28,480 nucleotides of DNA from positions 1 to 28,480 of the forward strand of contig JBGVIL010000226.1 in assembly GCA_045123185.1 (NCBI GenBank), given 5' to 3'. Positions 14,589 through 22,954 of the stretch are shown piece after piece. The translations under genes were made by a program, and so were the position numbers. The notes below the pieces were generated by a model, which saw only the letters and a program-made list of their open reading frames with translations, was not told the DNA's origin and made no database searches. Source of the stretch: UBA1231 sp045123185. GTDB taxonomy: Bacteria; Bacillota_I; Bacilli_A; ML615J-28; CAG-313. Position 1 is the first letter of the stretch. The number at the start of each line of letters is the position of its first letter.

Positions 14589-14590
14589 TT

Positions 14591-14917
14591 ATGTTTTTAG
14601 TAAATGGTATTAAATGTGTTTTAAGACAATTTAATAGAAATGAAAATAATTCTGTATATGATGACCAAGAATACAAAGACGTACCTATAAAATGTTGTCC
14701 TTATGACGTAGACCAAGCAGTAAGATTCGGAATATATACTATTCCAGAAGCTACTGGTTATTATCAATTACCTAGATGGGTAGACGTTAGAGAAGGGGAT
14801 CAAATAATTTTCAAAGGTAAAAATAGAGAACATATCCATACAATACTTAAAGTACAAGATGAATGGATATTTAATAGAGTTGAAAATTATATTTGTGCAG
14901 TAAAACAAAACAGATGA
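14591..14917 (+). CDS. Head closure protein (neck)
   Basis: This 108-residue, mostly beta-strand protein follows the connector by two bases, with GGAGG ahead. It has a WVDVREGDQIIFKGKNREHIHTILKVQDEW segment typical of the small SPP1 gp16-like barrel that closes the head after packaging and receives the tail. Two cysteines lie adjacent (KCCPYD). Function assigned from order and fold pattern. Confidence 0.65.
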   Translation: MFLVNGIKCVLRQFNRNENNSVYDDQEYKDVPIKCCPYDVDQAVRFGIYTIPEATGYYQLPRWVDVREGDQIIFKGKNREHIHTILKVQDEWIFNRVENYICAVKQNR

Positions 14918-15273
14918 TAGAATCAGTTAATGTTGAATTAATATGGGATAAAGGTGCAAAAGAAAAAATCACTCATGATATACCTGACAAAATAATACAT
15001 GATATTGCAAGAATATCTTTAGATATGACAATGCCCTCAATACCAGAAAGAACTGGAGAAATGAGAAGAACTACATTAGCAAGAGGAGTACAAGGAAGTA
15101 ATATGCACTATAAAATTGGTTCATATACTGACTATGCTGCTTATGTATATGTAATGCCTAGCAAAACAAATTGGACTACTCCAGGAACACAAAGTTATTG
15201 GTTTAGGGAAGTTATACAAAAGAATATTAATAATATTATGCAACAAGCAGTAGAAAGGAATAAATTAAAATGA
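14914..15273 (+). CDS. Minor capsid / tail completion protein (HK97 gp10-like position)
   Basis: The ATG at 14914 overlaps the previous stop as ATGA; the TTG seven codons upstream has no better ribosome binding site. The 119-residue product has a KITHDIPDKIIHDIARISLDMTMPSIPERTGEMRRTTL helix-turn region, then YKIGSYTDYAAYVYVMPSKTNWTTPGT, the pattern (Y-A-x-Y-V-Y and W-TTPGT) of the phage minor capsid protein 2 small family. It is a neck or tail completion protein joining head and tail. Confidence 0.7.
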   Translation: MIESVNVELIWDKGAKEKITHDIPDKIIHDIARISLDMTMPSIPERTGEMRRTTLARGVQGSNMHYKIGSYTDYAAYVYVMPSKTNWTTPGTQSYWFREVIQKNINNIMQQAVERNKLK

Positions 15274-15689
15274 CAGAAAATGATATAAAAAGAAAAAATG
15301 TAATTTTAATTAATTACTTACAATCACAATTTAGTGGTTTTAAGTTTAAAGCCGAGTATTCTACAAATGACAATGATACAGATGTAATTGTTGTTCAAGA
15401 ACAAATGGGTGAAAAAATTGTATTTTATGGAAATGTGCCACCATTATTTAACTATTATTCAATACAAATATTTGGTACAAGTATTGCTAAATGTAAAGAG
15501 ATGTCAGTAAATATTGGAAGTTTAATTGGTAAAAGTGTTTTGTATCAAAATGGTACAGAAAAATGGCAAATAATATTTCAACAATTTAGCAACCCACAAG
15601 CTATCGAATATTATGATATAAGGCGAGTAGGTTATACATCGACTTTAAAATGTATAGTAAATCTTATAAGAGATACTAATAGAGAATAA
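15270..15689 (+). CDS. Tail terminator / minor capsid protein
   Basis: This 139-residue protein starts in an ATGA overlap. It has an N-terminal helix, then alternating strands (DTDVIVVQEQMGEKIVFYGNVPPLFNYYSIQIFGTS) and a second alpha/beta half. That layout and the place before the major tail protein fit the tail terminator, which caps the tail tube at fixed length and makes the head-facing ring. The family is diverse, so the assignment rests on order and fold. Confidence 0.65.
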   Translation: MTENDIKRKNVILINYLQSQFSGFKFKAEYSTNDNDTDVIVVQEQMGEKIVFYGNVPPLFNYYSIQIFGTSIAKCKEMSVNIGSLIGKSVLYQNGTEKWQIIFQQFSNPQAIEYYDIRRVGYTSTLKCIVNLIRDTNRE

Positions 15690-15705
15690 TTAATAGGAGG
15701 AACAA

Positions 15706-16179
15706 ATGAATTGGTTTGTAAATAATAGAGAAGTTATAAGAAACCTTGCATTAAATACAGGAACAACTCAAAGCCCTACATTCACTGCTATGTGTACAAC
15801 AAGTGAAATTACTTTAAATAGTGATAATGAACAAAAAGACTTTTATGTTTTCTGTGATGCAATTAGAAGAAGTGTAATAACAGGAACTTCATTATCTTTA
15901 GATACTACTGTTAAATTAGATATTAACAATGCAGCTATTCAAGCAGTTTTAGGTGATTTACATACTTTAATTGAAACTGGCGAAATAGCACAATTCAATA
16001 ATCAGTTAATTCAATTTGAATTATTAGAGGACGTTACAGGTGGAGTACTTACTTATAGTAAATATCAAGTACCAGTTGTAATGAACATTAGTGATTTAGG
16101 TGGTGCAGCAGAAGATGAGGGAGAATTTACACTTGAATTAATATTTAATGGAAAAGGAACAAAAGTAACTTCTGCATAA
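15706..16179 (+). CDS. Major tail protein (tail tube)
   Basis: A 157-residue, beta-rich protein with a strong AGGAGG, located just ahead of the tape measure gene. It has an N-terminal arm with NTGTTQSPTFTAMCTTSEI, repeated short strands, and a C-terminal VPVVMNISDLGGAAEDEGEFTLELIFNGKGTKVTSA, typical of siphophage tube proteins, which stack in hexamer rings around the tape measure. A strong terminator follows, which fits a gene needing more transcript than the genes after it. Confidence 0.8.
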   Translation: MNWFVNNREVIRNLALNTGTTQSPTFTAMCTTSEITLNSDNEQKDFYVFCDAIRRSVITGTSLSLDTTVKLDINNAAIQAVLGDLHTLIETGEIAQFNNQLIQFELLEDVTGGVLTYSKYQVPVVMNISDLGGAAEDEGEFTLELIFNGKGTKVTSA

Positions 16180-16192
16180 CAAAAAACTCAAT

Positions 16193-16227
16193 GGAGTGGG
16201 GGTTTTATACTCCACTCCTATTTTTTT
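16193..16227 (+). terminator. Strong intrinsic terminator after the major tail protein
   Basis: GGAGTGG (16193-16199) pairs with CCACTCC (16212-16218), a 7-pair GC-rich stem, followed after TA by seven T (16221-16227). It sits in the gap where siphophages usually encode the tail chaperone pair, so it probably limits the tape measure and tail-tip transcript to a fraction of the tube transcript. Confidence 0.85.
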
Positions 16228-16244
16228 AAAAAGGAGGTGCTAAT

Positions 16245-17819
16245 ATGAAAGGTGGATCAGTTGAATTTGAATTTAAGGGTAATACCAAAGATTTTGAAGA
16301 TAAAACCAAAGGTTTAAAAGATAAAATAGCAAAATTGACTAAATTAGCAGGTGTTGGTTTAGCATCAGTTGGTAGTGAATCTTTAACAATTCTAACTAAA
16401 GTAACAAAAGAAGCAGTTGCAGCACATGGAGAATTAGAACAACAAATTGGAGGTACAGAAGCAGTATTTAAACAATATGCAAGTACAGTGCAAAATGATG
16501 CAACAAAAGCCTTTGAAACAATGGGTATTTCTGCAAACGATTATATGGCTACAATGAATAAAATGGGTTCATTAATGAAAGGTTCAGGTATTGATACTAA
16601 AAAAGCAATGGACTTATCAAGCAAGGCAATGCAAAGAGCAGCAGACGTAGCAAGTGTTATGGGAATTAGTACTGATGAAGCCATGAATGCTATAGCAGGT
16701 GCAGCAAAAGGTAACTTTACAATGATGGATAACTTAGGTGTAGCTATGAATGCTACTTCACTTGATGCTTATGCTTTAGAAAAAGGTTTAAAGAAAACTT
16801 ATAAAACAATGTCACAAGGCGAAAAGATAGAACTTGCAATGCAAATGTTTTTAGAGAAATCATCAGATGCTGCTGGAAACTATGCAAAAGAAAATAAAAC
16901 ATTCGCAGGTTCATTAAATACAGTTAAATCAGCAATGGCAAATTTATTAAGTGGCGCTGGAACAGTAGACCAAGCAATAACTGCTATTCAAAATTTTGGC
17001 AATGTACTTGCACAAAACTTAGTACAGATATTACCACAAGTAGTTCAAGGAATAACTGGAATAATAAATGGTTTAATACCTTTACTACCTGAATTAGTAC
17101 AAGCAGTATTACCAGCCTTTATTCAAGGAGTCGTAGCATTAACACTTGGTTTAATTGACGTCTTACCTGAAATGGTAGGAATGATAGTGAGTATGATACC
17201 TACATTAACACCAGAAATAGTAAAAGGTATTCTAACAATAATTCCTGCTTTAATTGCAACTATACCACAATTTGTAAAAGCAGGTTTCCAACTAGTAGGT
17301 GGAATTATTAGAGGAATAATAAATGGTGTAGCACAAGTTGTAAAAAGTGTTTATGATTTAGCAAAAAAGGCTATAAATATACTTAAAGAAACTTTTGGTG
17401 GTAAATCTCCAAAAGAAATTGGCATTATGTTAGTAAAAGGCTTATGGAATGGAATTAAAAATGTTACAGGTTGGGTAGTAGATAAAATCAAAGGTTTTGG
17501 TAAATCAATATTAAAAGGAATTAAAGGAATATTTGGAATCAAATCTCCATCAAAAGAATTTGAAATTATTGGTAGATATAATGTATTAGGACTTGAAGAA
17601 GGAATGAAAAAAGAAAGTATGAAATTACAAGATGGTTTTGATGAAATGTTTAGTTTAAGTCCAAATTTATATGGAACTTCAAGAACAAATTTAAGCCCAC
17701 AAGTAAATGTGATTAATAATATAACAATGAAACAAGATGCACTAGGACAAATGGTACAGGATATAAAAACATTTAGTGGTGGTGCTAAAAATGATTATTC
17801 TTATGGAATGGGGGCTTAA
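16245..17819 (+). CDS. Tail tape measure protein
   Basis: This 524-residue protein is the tail-length ruler and part of the DNA ejection path. Residues 1-60 form a helical start (KGNTKDFEDKTKGLKDKIAKLTK), followed by a helical region with YMATMNKMGSLMKGSG and GGTEAVFKQYAS repeats typical of the family. Residues about 240-360 carry several hydrophobic helices (LPQVVQGITGIINGLIPLLPEL, LTPEIVKGILTIIPALIATIPQFV). A C-terminal segment has GIKSPSKEFEIIGRYNVLGLEEGM, also typical. At about 1.5 angstrom per residue it predicts a short tail of roughly 80 nm. AGGAGG precedes the start. Confidence 0.95.
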   Translation: MKGGSVEFEFKGNTKDFEDKTKGLKDKIAKLTKLAGVGLASVGSESLTILTKVTKEAVAAHGELEQQIGGTEAVFKQYASTVQNDATKAFETMGISANDYMATMNKMGSLMKGSGIDTKKAMDLSSKAMQRAADVASVMGISTDEAMNAIAGAAKGNFTMMDNLGVAMNATSLDAYALEKGLKKTYKTMSQGEKIELAMQMFLEKSSDAAGNYAKENKTFAGSLNTVKSAMANLLSGAGTVDQAITAIQNFGNVLAQNLVQILPQVVQGITGIINGLIPLLPELVQAVLPAFIQGVVALTLGLIDVLPEMVGMIVSMIPTLTPEIVKGILTIIPALIATIPQFVKAGFQLVGGIIRGIINGVAQVVKSVYDLAKKAINILKETFGGKSPKEIGIMLVKGLWNGIKNVTGWVVDKIKGFGKSILKGIKGIFGIKSPSKEFEIIGRYNVLGLEEGMKKESMKLQDGFDEMFSLSPNLYGTSRTNLSPQVNVINNITMKQDALGQMVQDIKTFSGGAKNDYSYGMGA

Positions 17820-17821
17820 AA

Positions 17822-19306
17822 ATGATTCAAGCATATATAGGAAGTGAGGAAGTAGTAAGTAATAAAGAATTTACTATTCATGAAGAATTGCTTAATACTT
17901 CTTCAACTATACTTAATAATTGTTATCCAAAAAGTTGGGAAACTACAAAAGATTATGTTTCAAATTTCTTTTTTCCAAAAGATTATTCAAGTTGCAAGAT
18001 TTATAATAATGGAAACTTAATATTTGCTGGAATAGTTAAAAATAGTGGTGAGATAAGTTTAAGACCTAGTGATCCAAAGTATTGTAGTTTACAAATATTA
18101 GATTATAAAACATTATTAAGTGAAGGACAAACACTAGATTATGTAATACCAGAAGGAACAATAAATGATGCTATTGATAGTGTTATTTCTAAAATAAGTG
18201 ATTATGGTTTTGTTAAAGGAAATGTAATTTTAAACAATGGAAATGAATTAATGGGTGCATATTCTACTTTAGATAAAACACCATACGACGTATTCCAATA
18301 TATATCAGAAATAAGTGGTTCAAGATGGTTTACAAGAATGATAGATGAAACACACACAGCAATTGATTTCTATAGTCCAGAACTTATGAATATCGCACCA
18401 AACATTGAATACACACAAGCATATTTTGAATATAACAAAATAGTTAATATGGAATTTAGTTTTAGTGGTGCAGATTATAGAAACAAACAAATAATTTTAA
18501 GTGACCAAGTATTCAGTTCTATAGATACTATAGATACTATAATTTCTACTAATGAACAAACAGAATATACAACTACAGGTATTGTAGGAAAATTAAAAGA
18601 GGTATATGTAAACGGAGTTTCACAGACAATTGGAACGAGTGGTGATAAAAATTTGGGTATTTATGCAGATTTTTATTACAAAATAGGAACTAATGTTGTT
18701 GAAAGTTCAATTAAACAACCTTTAGGGGCAGAAATTAGACTTGTATACACGAGTTTAGTTAAAGGTAGACAAGTTGTATCAAATGAAGATGAAATCACGA
18801 GAATAAGCACTCAAATTAGTCGTAATGGAACAATAGCAAGATATGAAACAAGAAATGATACTTCATCATCAAAAGAACTTGCAAAAATAGCTGATACTTA
18901 TTTGAAATATAAAGGTAAGGCAGATATCAATTTAAAAATAACTACACAAAACTTTGATATTTTTGAATTAGGACAACAAGCTTATTTTGATGCACCAATA
19001 GAACAATTACAAGGAAATTATTTGGTAAAAGCAAAAGATATACAAATTACTAAAACAGGAAATGATGGAATTGTATTTTATACCTATACATTATCTAGTA
19101 ATTATGATACAGAAAATGCAATTAACTTTTTTGATAATCAAAGAAGAAAAAGAAATGGCAATATAGATGAAGATGAATTTATTACAAGAAATATAGATAT
19201 TGATAATGAAATGACAATTTATTTTGAAAACTTATCAATAGAAGAAATAAATGTTGATGGCAATAATCAATTAAATGCACCATTGAATGCACCATTTATT
19301 GAATAG
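17822..19306 (+). CDS. Tail hub / baseplate protein
   Basis: A 494-residue protein directly after the tape measure. The first part has KDYSSCKIYNNGNLIFAGIVKNSGEISLRPSDPKYCSLQILDYKTLLSEG, which matches the beta-barrel and ridge of hub proteins of the gp27/GpD type. The C-terminal part (YETRNDTSSSKELAKIADTYLKYKGKADINLKITTQNFDIFELGQQAYFDAP) and a QNFDIFELG-type closing barrel point the same way. It forms the trimeric hub at the tail tip that joins tape measure and tail fibres. No separate distal tail (Dit) gene is visible, so part of that role may lie here. Confidence 0.75.
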   Translation: MIQAYIGSEEVVSNKEFTIHEELLNTSSTILNNCYPKSWETTKDYVSNFFFPKDYSSCKIYNNGNLIFAGIVKNSGEISLRPSDPKYCSLQILDYKTLLSEGQTLDYVIPEGTINDAIDSVISKISDYGFVKGNVILNNGNELMGAYSTLDKTPYDVFQYISEISGSRWFTRMIDETHTAIDFYSPELMNIAPNIEYTQAYFEYNKIVNMEFSFSGADYRNKQIILSDQVFSSIDTIDTIISTNEQTEYTTTGIVGKLKEVYVNGVSQTIGTSGDKNLGIYADFYYKIGTNVVESSIKQPLGAEIRLVYTSLVKGRQVVSNEDEITRISTQISRNGTIARYETRNDTSSSKELAKIADTYLKYKGKADINLKITTQNFDIFELGQQAYFDAPIEQLQGNYLVKAKDIQITKTGNDGIVFYTYTLSSNYDTENAINFFDNQRRKRNGNIDEDEFITRNIDIDNEMTIYFENLSIEEINVDGNNQLNAPLNAPFIE

Positions 19307-19314
19307 GAGGAATT

Positions 19315-21159
19315 ATGACAGAAGATTATAAAGAATATGTATTAAAACATATAACTGGTAATTTGCCACAAGAATCAAGTGTTGTACAACCACAATTTGA
19401 AGATAAATCAGTTATTACTAATAATCTTAAAACACAAATTAGAGCATACTTTGATTCAATTGTTATATATGCAGATTTTGTACCATCTAAAAATAATAAA
19501 AATCAAGATTTAGAATATTCAGTACTTGCTTGTAATGGAACATTATTAGGGCAAAGTGATATGAGTGGTGCTTTTGTTATATTAGATAAAGAATATAATA
19601 TAGTTCAAGTTATAACACATTATAGTGATGGTTCATTAATTGGTGTTCTATCATGTTTAAATGTAGATGAAAAAGGCAATTTTTATGCTATTGATTATGT
19701 TGGCTCAAATTACAGAATTGTTTTAATGAATAACTTAGTTTTAAAACCTTCAGGATCAAACACATATCAAGCAATTAAAATTGATACACATACAATACCT
19801 AATGCTTATTCTTGGGAAAGTATGTTAAAGATATTTAAAAATGATGGAAATAATAAATATTTTGCAGTAGGAAATCGTAATAATAGTGCTGGAATAGTTG
19901 GTTGTGAGTTAACAATAGAAGATACAGATACATGGACTTATTACACTTCAACTAGAACTAAAGTAAATGCTTATTCATTATTTGATAATGGATACAATGT
20001 ATATTGGGATAGCAATAGTGAATTACATTTTCAAATAGCAATTAACTTTAATGGACTTATAATGCTGTCAAAAGGAACAGGAACAGCAATGGTTGAAACT
20101 ATATATTTAGGTGATTCAAGTTTCAGTAACGAAAGTAACTTTGTATTTTATACAAATCAAATTGGTTATTATGCTTCTGTTGAAAATAAAAACTCACAAA
20201 CATTTTATACTTTATATAAGGCAGAATTAGAAACTGCAAAGCTAACCACTATTTATCAAGAAGTAGCAGAAGAAACATTGTATCCTTGGTTTTGGTTATT
20301 TAAAAATAATAATGGTGTTTACTTTATAAGAAGTTATAAAACTGATGATGATACACACACATTTAATTTAAGTTTTGGAGTATTAAATAATAAAATAGTT
20401 TATGAAGAAGAATTAGGTACATTTAGTGCAAGTTCATTCTTAAATGCTTTCTGTTATCCAAATGTAATAACTGAATTTAATAGAAACTATGTATTTATTC
20501 AAAATCAAGATACATTATTTTCATTAAACTTTATATGGAAATCAAATGGATATAATGGTGAACCTTATGTATCAAGTGCTTCTTTAGTTCCAGAATATAT
20601 AACAATAGAAGATGAAAATGAAAAAGAAATTTTTAATAGAAATATTTATAATTTATCAAGTTATTCAAACTGGTATACTGCAACTGTACAAATTCCAAAT
20701 TACTTTTTAAATAACACACAATTATATAATTCAATGTTATATTCTCAAGGCAATAACTTGTTAGCAAGTAAAAACATAGATGCAACAAAAAATATATATG
20801 AAGAATTATATATAAACTTTATGAATAAATTTAATGTAATTGATAATGATATAAACTTTGAAAACATATATGTAGCAAGTGAATTGGTATATTCCATGTT
20901 AAATAGAATAACTAGCAGACATATTGGAAAATATGTAATTAATTATTATGATGAAACAACTGAAACAAAGTCAATTTCAACAGACTTAACTTATGACAAT
21001 TTAAAAACTACTATGAGTTTAGTAGTGTACACAAATAAATTAATTGATTCAATAGATATAATTAGTCAAGATGAAGTAGTTTTATATAAAACAATAAATT
21101 GTAGCAATTTAGAATTAAATAAATATTACTTAATAAGTTTTGATATAAGAGTAGAATAG
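19315..21159 (+). CDS. Tail tip / putative receptor-contact protein, beta-rich, 614 aa
   Basis: A large protein with AGGAGG 5 bases ahead. After a short N-terminal anchor (about residues 1-30) there is a long series of beta hairpins (for example VIYADFVPSKNNKNQDLEYSVLACNG, NKYFAVGNRNNSAGIVGCELT, NFVFYTNQIGYYASVENKN) with repeated aromatic and glycine turns, compatible with a beta-propeller or stacked blades. The last 200 residues differ (ASELVYSMLNRITSRHIGKYVINYYDE) and end in a beta-sandwich-like part. It likely forms the tail tip or binds the host surface. No enzyme motif seen. Confidence 0.6.
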   Translation: MTEDYKEYVLKHITGNLPQESSVVQPQFEDKSVITNNLKTQIRAYFDSIVIYADFVPSKNNKNQDLEYSVLACNGTLLGQSDMSGAFVILDKEYNIVQVITHYSDGSLIGVLSCLNVDEKGNFYAIDYVGSNYRIVLMNNLVLKPSGSNTYQAIKIDTHTIPNAYSWESMLKIFKNDGNNKYFAVGNRNNSAGIVGCELTIEDTDTWTYYTSTRTKVNAYSLFDNGYNVYWDSNSELHFQIAINFNGLIMLSKGTGTAMVETIYLGDSSFSNESNFVFYTNQIGYYASVENKNSQTFYTLYKAELETAKLTTIYQEVAEETLYPWFWLFKNNNGVYFIRSYKTDDDTHTFNLSFGVLNNKIVYEEELGTFSASSFLNAFCYPNVITEFNRNYVFIQNQDTLFSLNFIWKSNGYNGEPYVSSASLVPEYITIEDENEKEIFNRNIYNLSSYSNWYTATVQIPNYFLNNTQLYNSMLYSQGNNLLASKNIDATKNIYEELYINFMNKFNVIDNDINFENIYVASELVYSMLNRITSRHIGKYVINYYDETTETKSISTDLTYDNLKTTMSLVVYTNKLIDSIDIISQDEVVLYKTINCSNLELNKYYLISFDIRVE

Positions 21160-21167
21160 GAGGGCTT

Positions 21168-21659
21168 ATGGCAAAAATAACTTATGATGATAAATCATAC
21201 TTAAACTTAAATGGGAATATACCAAATGTAAATAAAGTAACTGATAATGATATGAACGAAATAAAAAATGTAGTAAATGCTAATTACGATGCAATGATGG
21301 ACGAATTATATTATAAAACTGGTGATACTTTTACAATAGGCAGTTCTTATAGTGGATATTACACAGGTGGTATTGTATCAAGTGGTAGAAAAGCTCTTGT
21401 ATGGACCATTACTCTACCAAAAAGATTAACTAATATTACAAGTATCACAATAGATAGTTTAAACTTGACAATAAGACATTCTTCAGGTGGATATATTTAT
21501 AATGATACACCACTTGCTTCTATTGATGGTAACTTAAATATATATATAAATACTGATAACACAATAACAATAGTAAACGAAAGAACAACAGAAGTAACAG
21601 CCGTAACTAATAATACACCTATTGGTGTAGCAATGTATGGAACATTTACACTTAATTAG
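21168..21659 (+). CDS. Short tail fibre-like protein
   Basis: A 163-residue protein whose N-terminus (MAKITYDDKSYLNLNGNIPN, VNKVTDNDMNEIKNVVNANYD) is a recurring attachment module of Firmicutes phage fibres. A beta-rich head follows (about residues 50-163) with G-Y-Y-T-G and V-W-T-I-T-L strands. This layout, anchor plus compact beta head, suits a small receptor-binding or fibre-tip protein. AGGAGG precedes the start. Confidence 0.65.
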   Translation: MAKITYDDKSYLNLNGNIPNVNKVTDNDMNEIKNVVNANYDAMMDELYYKTGDTFTIGSSYSGYYTGGIVSSGRKALVWTITLPKRLTNITSITIDSLNLTIRHSSGGYIYNDTPLASIDGNLNIYINTDNTITIVNERTTEVTAVTNNTPIGVAMYGTFTLN

Positions 21660-21673
21660 AAAGGAATAAAAAG

Positions 21674-21949
21674 ATGATGAAATTTATAACACAATATTGG
21701 ACACAAATATTGTTTCTTGTAGGTGTACTTTCTGGCTTTGTTCAAATGAAACAAGCAAGTAAAGAAGCCACAAAATGCTCATTAAGAAATGATATTTTGC
21801 AAATTTATAACGAATATAAAGGAAAAAAAGAAATACCCCTTTATGATTTTGAAGCTATTTCATTAAGTTATGCACTTTATTCAAAGTTAAAAGGAAATTC
21901 ATTCGTTTCTTCAATATGGGAAGAAGTAAAGACATGGAAAAAATTATAG
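21674..21949 (+). CDS. Membrane-anchored small protein, possible second holin or tail-associated protein
   Basis: The protein has 91 residues with two adjacent ATGs (21674 and 21677) behind AAGGA. The N-terminus holds one hydrophobic span (YWTQILFLVGVLSGFVQM, residues about 8-25) and the rest is a soluble helical tail rich in K and E, with YEYKGKKEIPLYDFEAISLSYALYSKLKG in pattern. Proteins like this are often found among tail-fibre genes near holin genes in low-GC phages. One span only makes it a weak holin candidate. Its role is unknown. Confidence 0.55.
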   Translation: MMKFITQYWTQILFLVGVLSGFVQMKQASKEATKCSLRNDILQIYNEYKGKKEIPLYDFEAISLSYALYSKLKGNSFVSSIWEEVKTWKKL

Positions 21950-21958
21950 GAGGTTTAA

Positions 21959-22954
21959 ATGAGAAATATTAATATTTTAATTAATGAGGATCATTCAGTA
22001 AGTTTTGAAAATGATTATGCAGGACTTAACAAAGAAAATTTACAAGGCAATATTGTATTTAGTTTTAAAGACTTTGTAGATGGTGAAGCAAGAGCAGAAA
22101 TAATAATTGGAGATGAAGATGGTTATATATTACTTGAAAAAGTTGGTGAAACTTACACAATGCCAATTAAGTCAAGTTTACTTACAAGTGATTTTATAAT
22201 TATGCAACTTGTTATAGACCAGCCACAACAAGGTGAAGAATATCCAGTATGGAAAAGTGAAACATTTACATTAAAAGTTGGTTATTCAATAAATGCAACT
22301 AACGAGATACCAGAAGATTATCCTAGTTGGATAGAAGTGTTAGAAGGTTTAAAAGATGAAGTAGAAAATGCAGTTGAACAAGCAGAGAATGTAAATATTG
22401 AAAGTGAACAATTAGATGATGGTGTAAAAGTTATTACTACTGATAAAAATGGTGTAGAAACAATAACAATAGTACCACAAGGGCCACAGGGAGAGCCTGG
22501 CCAACCTGGTGCAGTAAAAATGCTAATAGTAGATGAACTACCACAAACAGGAAGTAGTGATACATTATACTTTGTACCAAAAGAAGATGCAGAAACAAGT
22601 GATTTGTATGATGAATATACTTGGGTAAATAATACTTGGGAGAGATTAGGAGAGAAACAAATAGTTGTAGACCTAACTGACTATGTAAAGAATACTGATT
22701 ATGCAACATCAAGTAAAGGTGGAGTAATAAAAACAGGCTATGGTTTAAGAGTAACTGAACTTGGTTATCCTCAAGCAATACCACTTTCTTATGCTAATTA
22801 CGAAAATGCAGGAGAAACATTATTTATCTCAAAAGGAACACTTGAAAATGTAATAACAGGTAAAGGACTAACAACAAAATCATATGTAGATGGTTTAGTA
22901 GGTGATATACAAACTTTACTTGATGATTTAGATAGTGGTGGAGGTGTTGAATAA
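21959..22954 (+). CDS. Upper baseplate/fibre protein with a collagen-like stretch
   Basis: The 331-residue protein has a BppU-like N-terminal domain (about 1-115: INEDHSVSFENDYAGLNKENLQGNIVFSFKDF), as in upper baseplate or fibre proteins of Firmicutes phages. A helical linker (about 120-150) and a short GPQGEPGQPG collagen-like triplet run at 175-184 follow. Next come DTLYFVPKEDAETSDLYDEYTWVNNTWERLG, and from about 240 a fibre segment (DYVKNTDYATSSKGGVIKTG) of the phage head-fibre type. Trimeric collagen-like stalk and fibre are likely. The stop overlaps the next ATG (TAATG). Confidence 0.75.
   Translation: MRNINILINEDHSVSFENDYAGLNKENLQGNIVFSFKDFVDGEARAEIIIGDEDGYILLEKVGETYTMPIKSSLLTSDFIIMQLVIDQPQQGEEYPVWKSETFTLKVGYSINATNEIPEDYPSWIEVLEGLKDEVENAVEQAENVNIESEQLDDGVKVITTDKNGVETITIVPQGPQGEPGQPGAVKMLIVDELPQTGSSDTLYFVPKEDAETSDLYDEYTWVNNTWERLGEKQIVVDLTDYVKNTDYATSSKGGVIKTGYGLRVTELGYPQAIPLSYANYENAGETLFISKGTLENVITGKGLTTKSYVDGLVGDIQTLLDDLDSGGGVE

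Noticed and set aside
4571..18290. CG dinucleotides in structural genes often occur in GACGT (Asp-Val codons)
   Set aside because: Looks like a codon-pair preference in CG-poor DNA; I could not count it against expectation, so it is not claimed as a motif.
22437..22784. Minus-strand ORF of 115 residues opposite the upper baseplate/fibre gene
   Set aside because: Low-complexity L/H/F-rich translation that mirrors codon bias of the plus-strand gene; no ribosome binding site.
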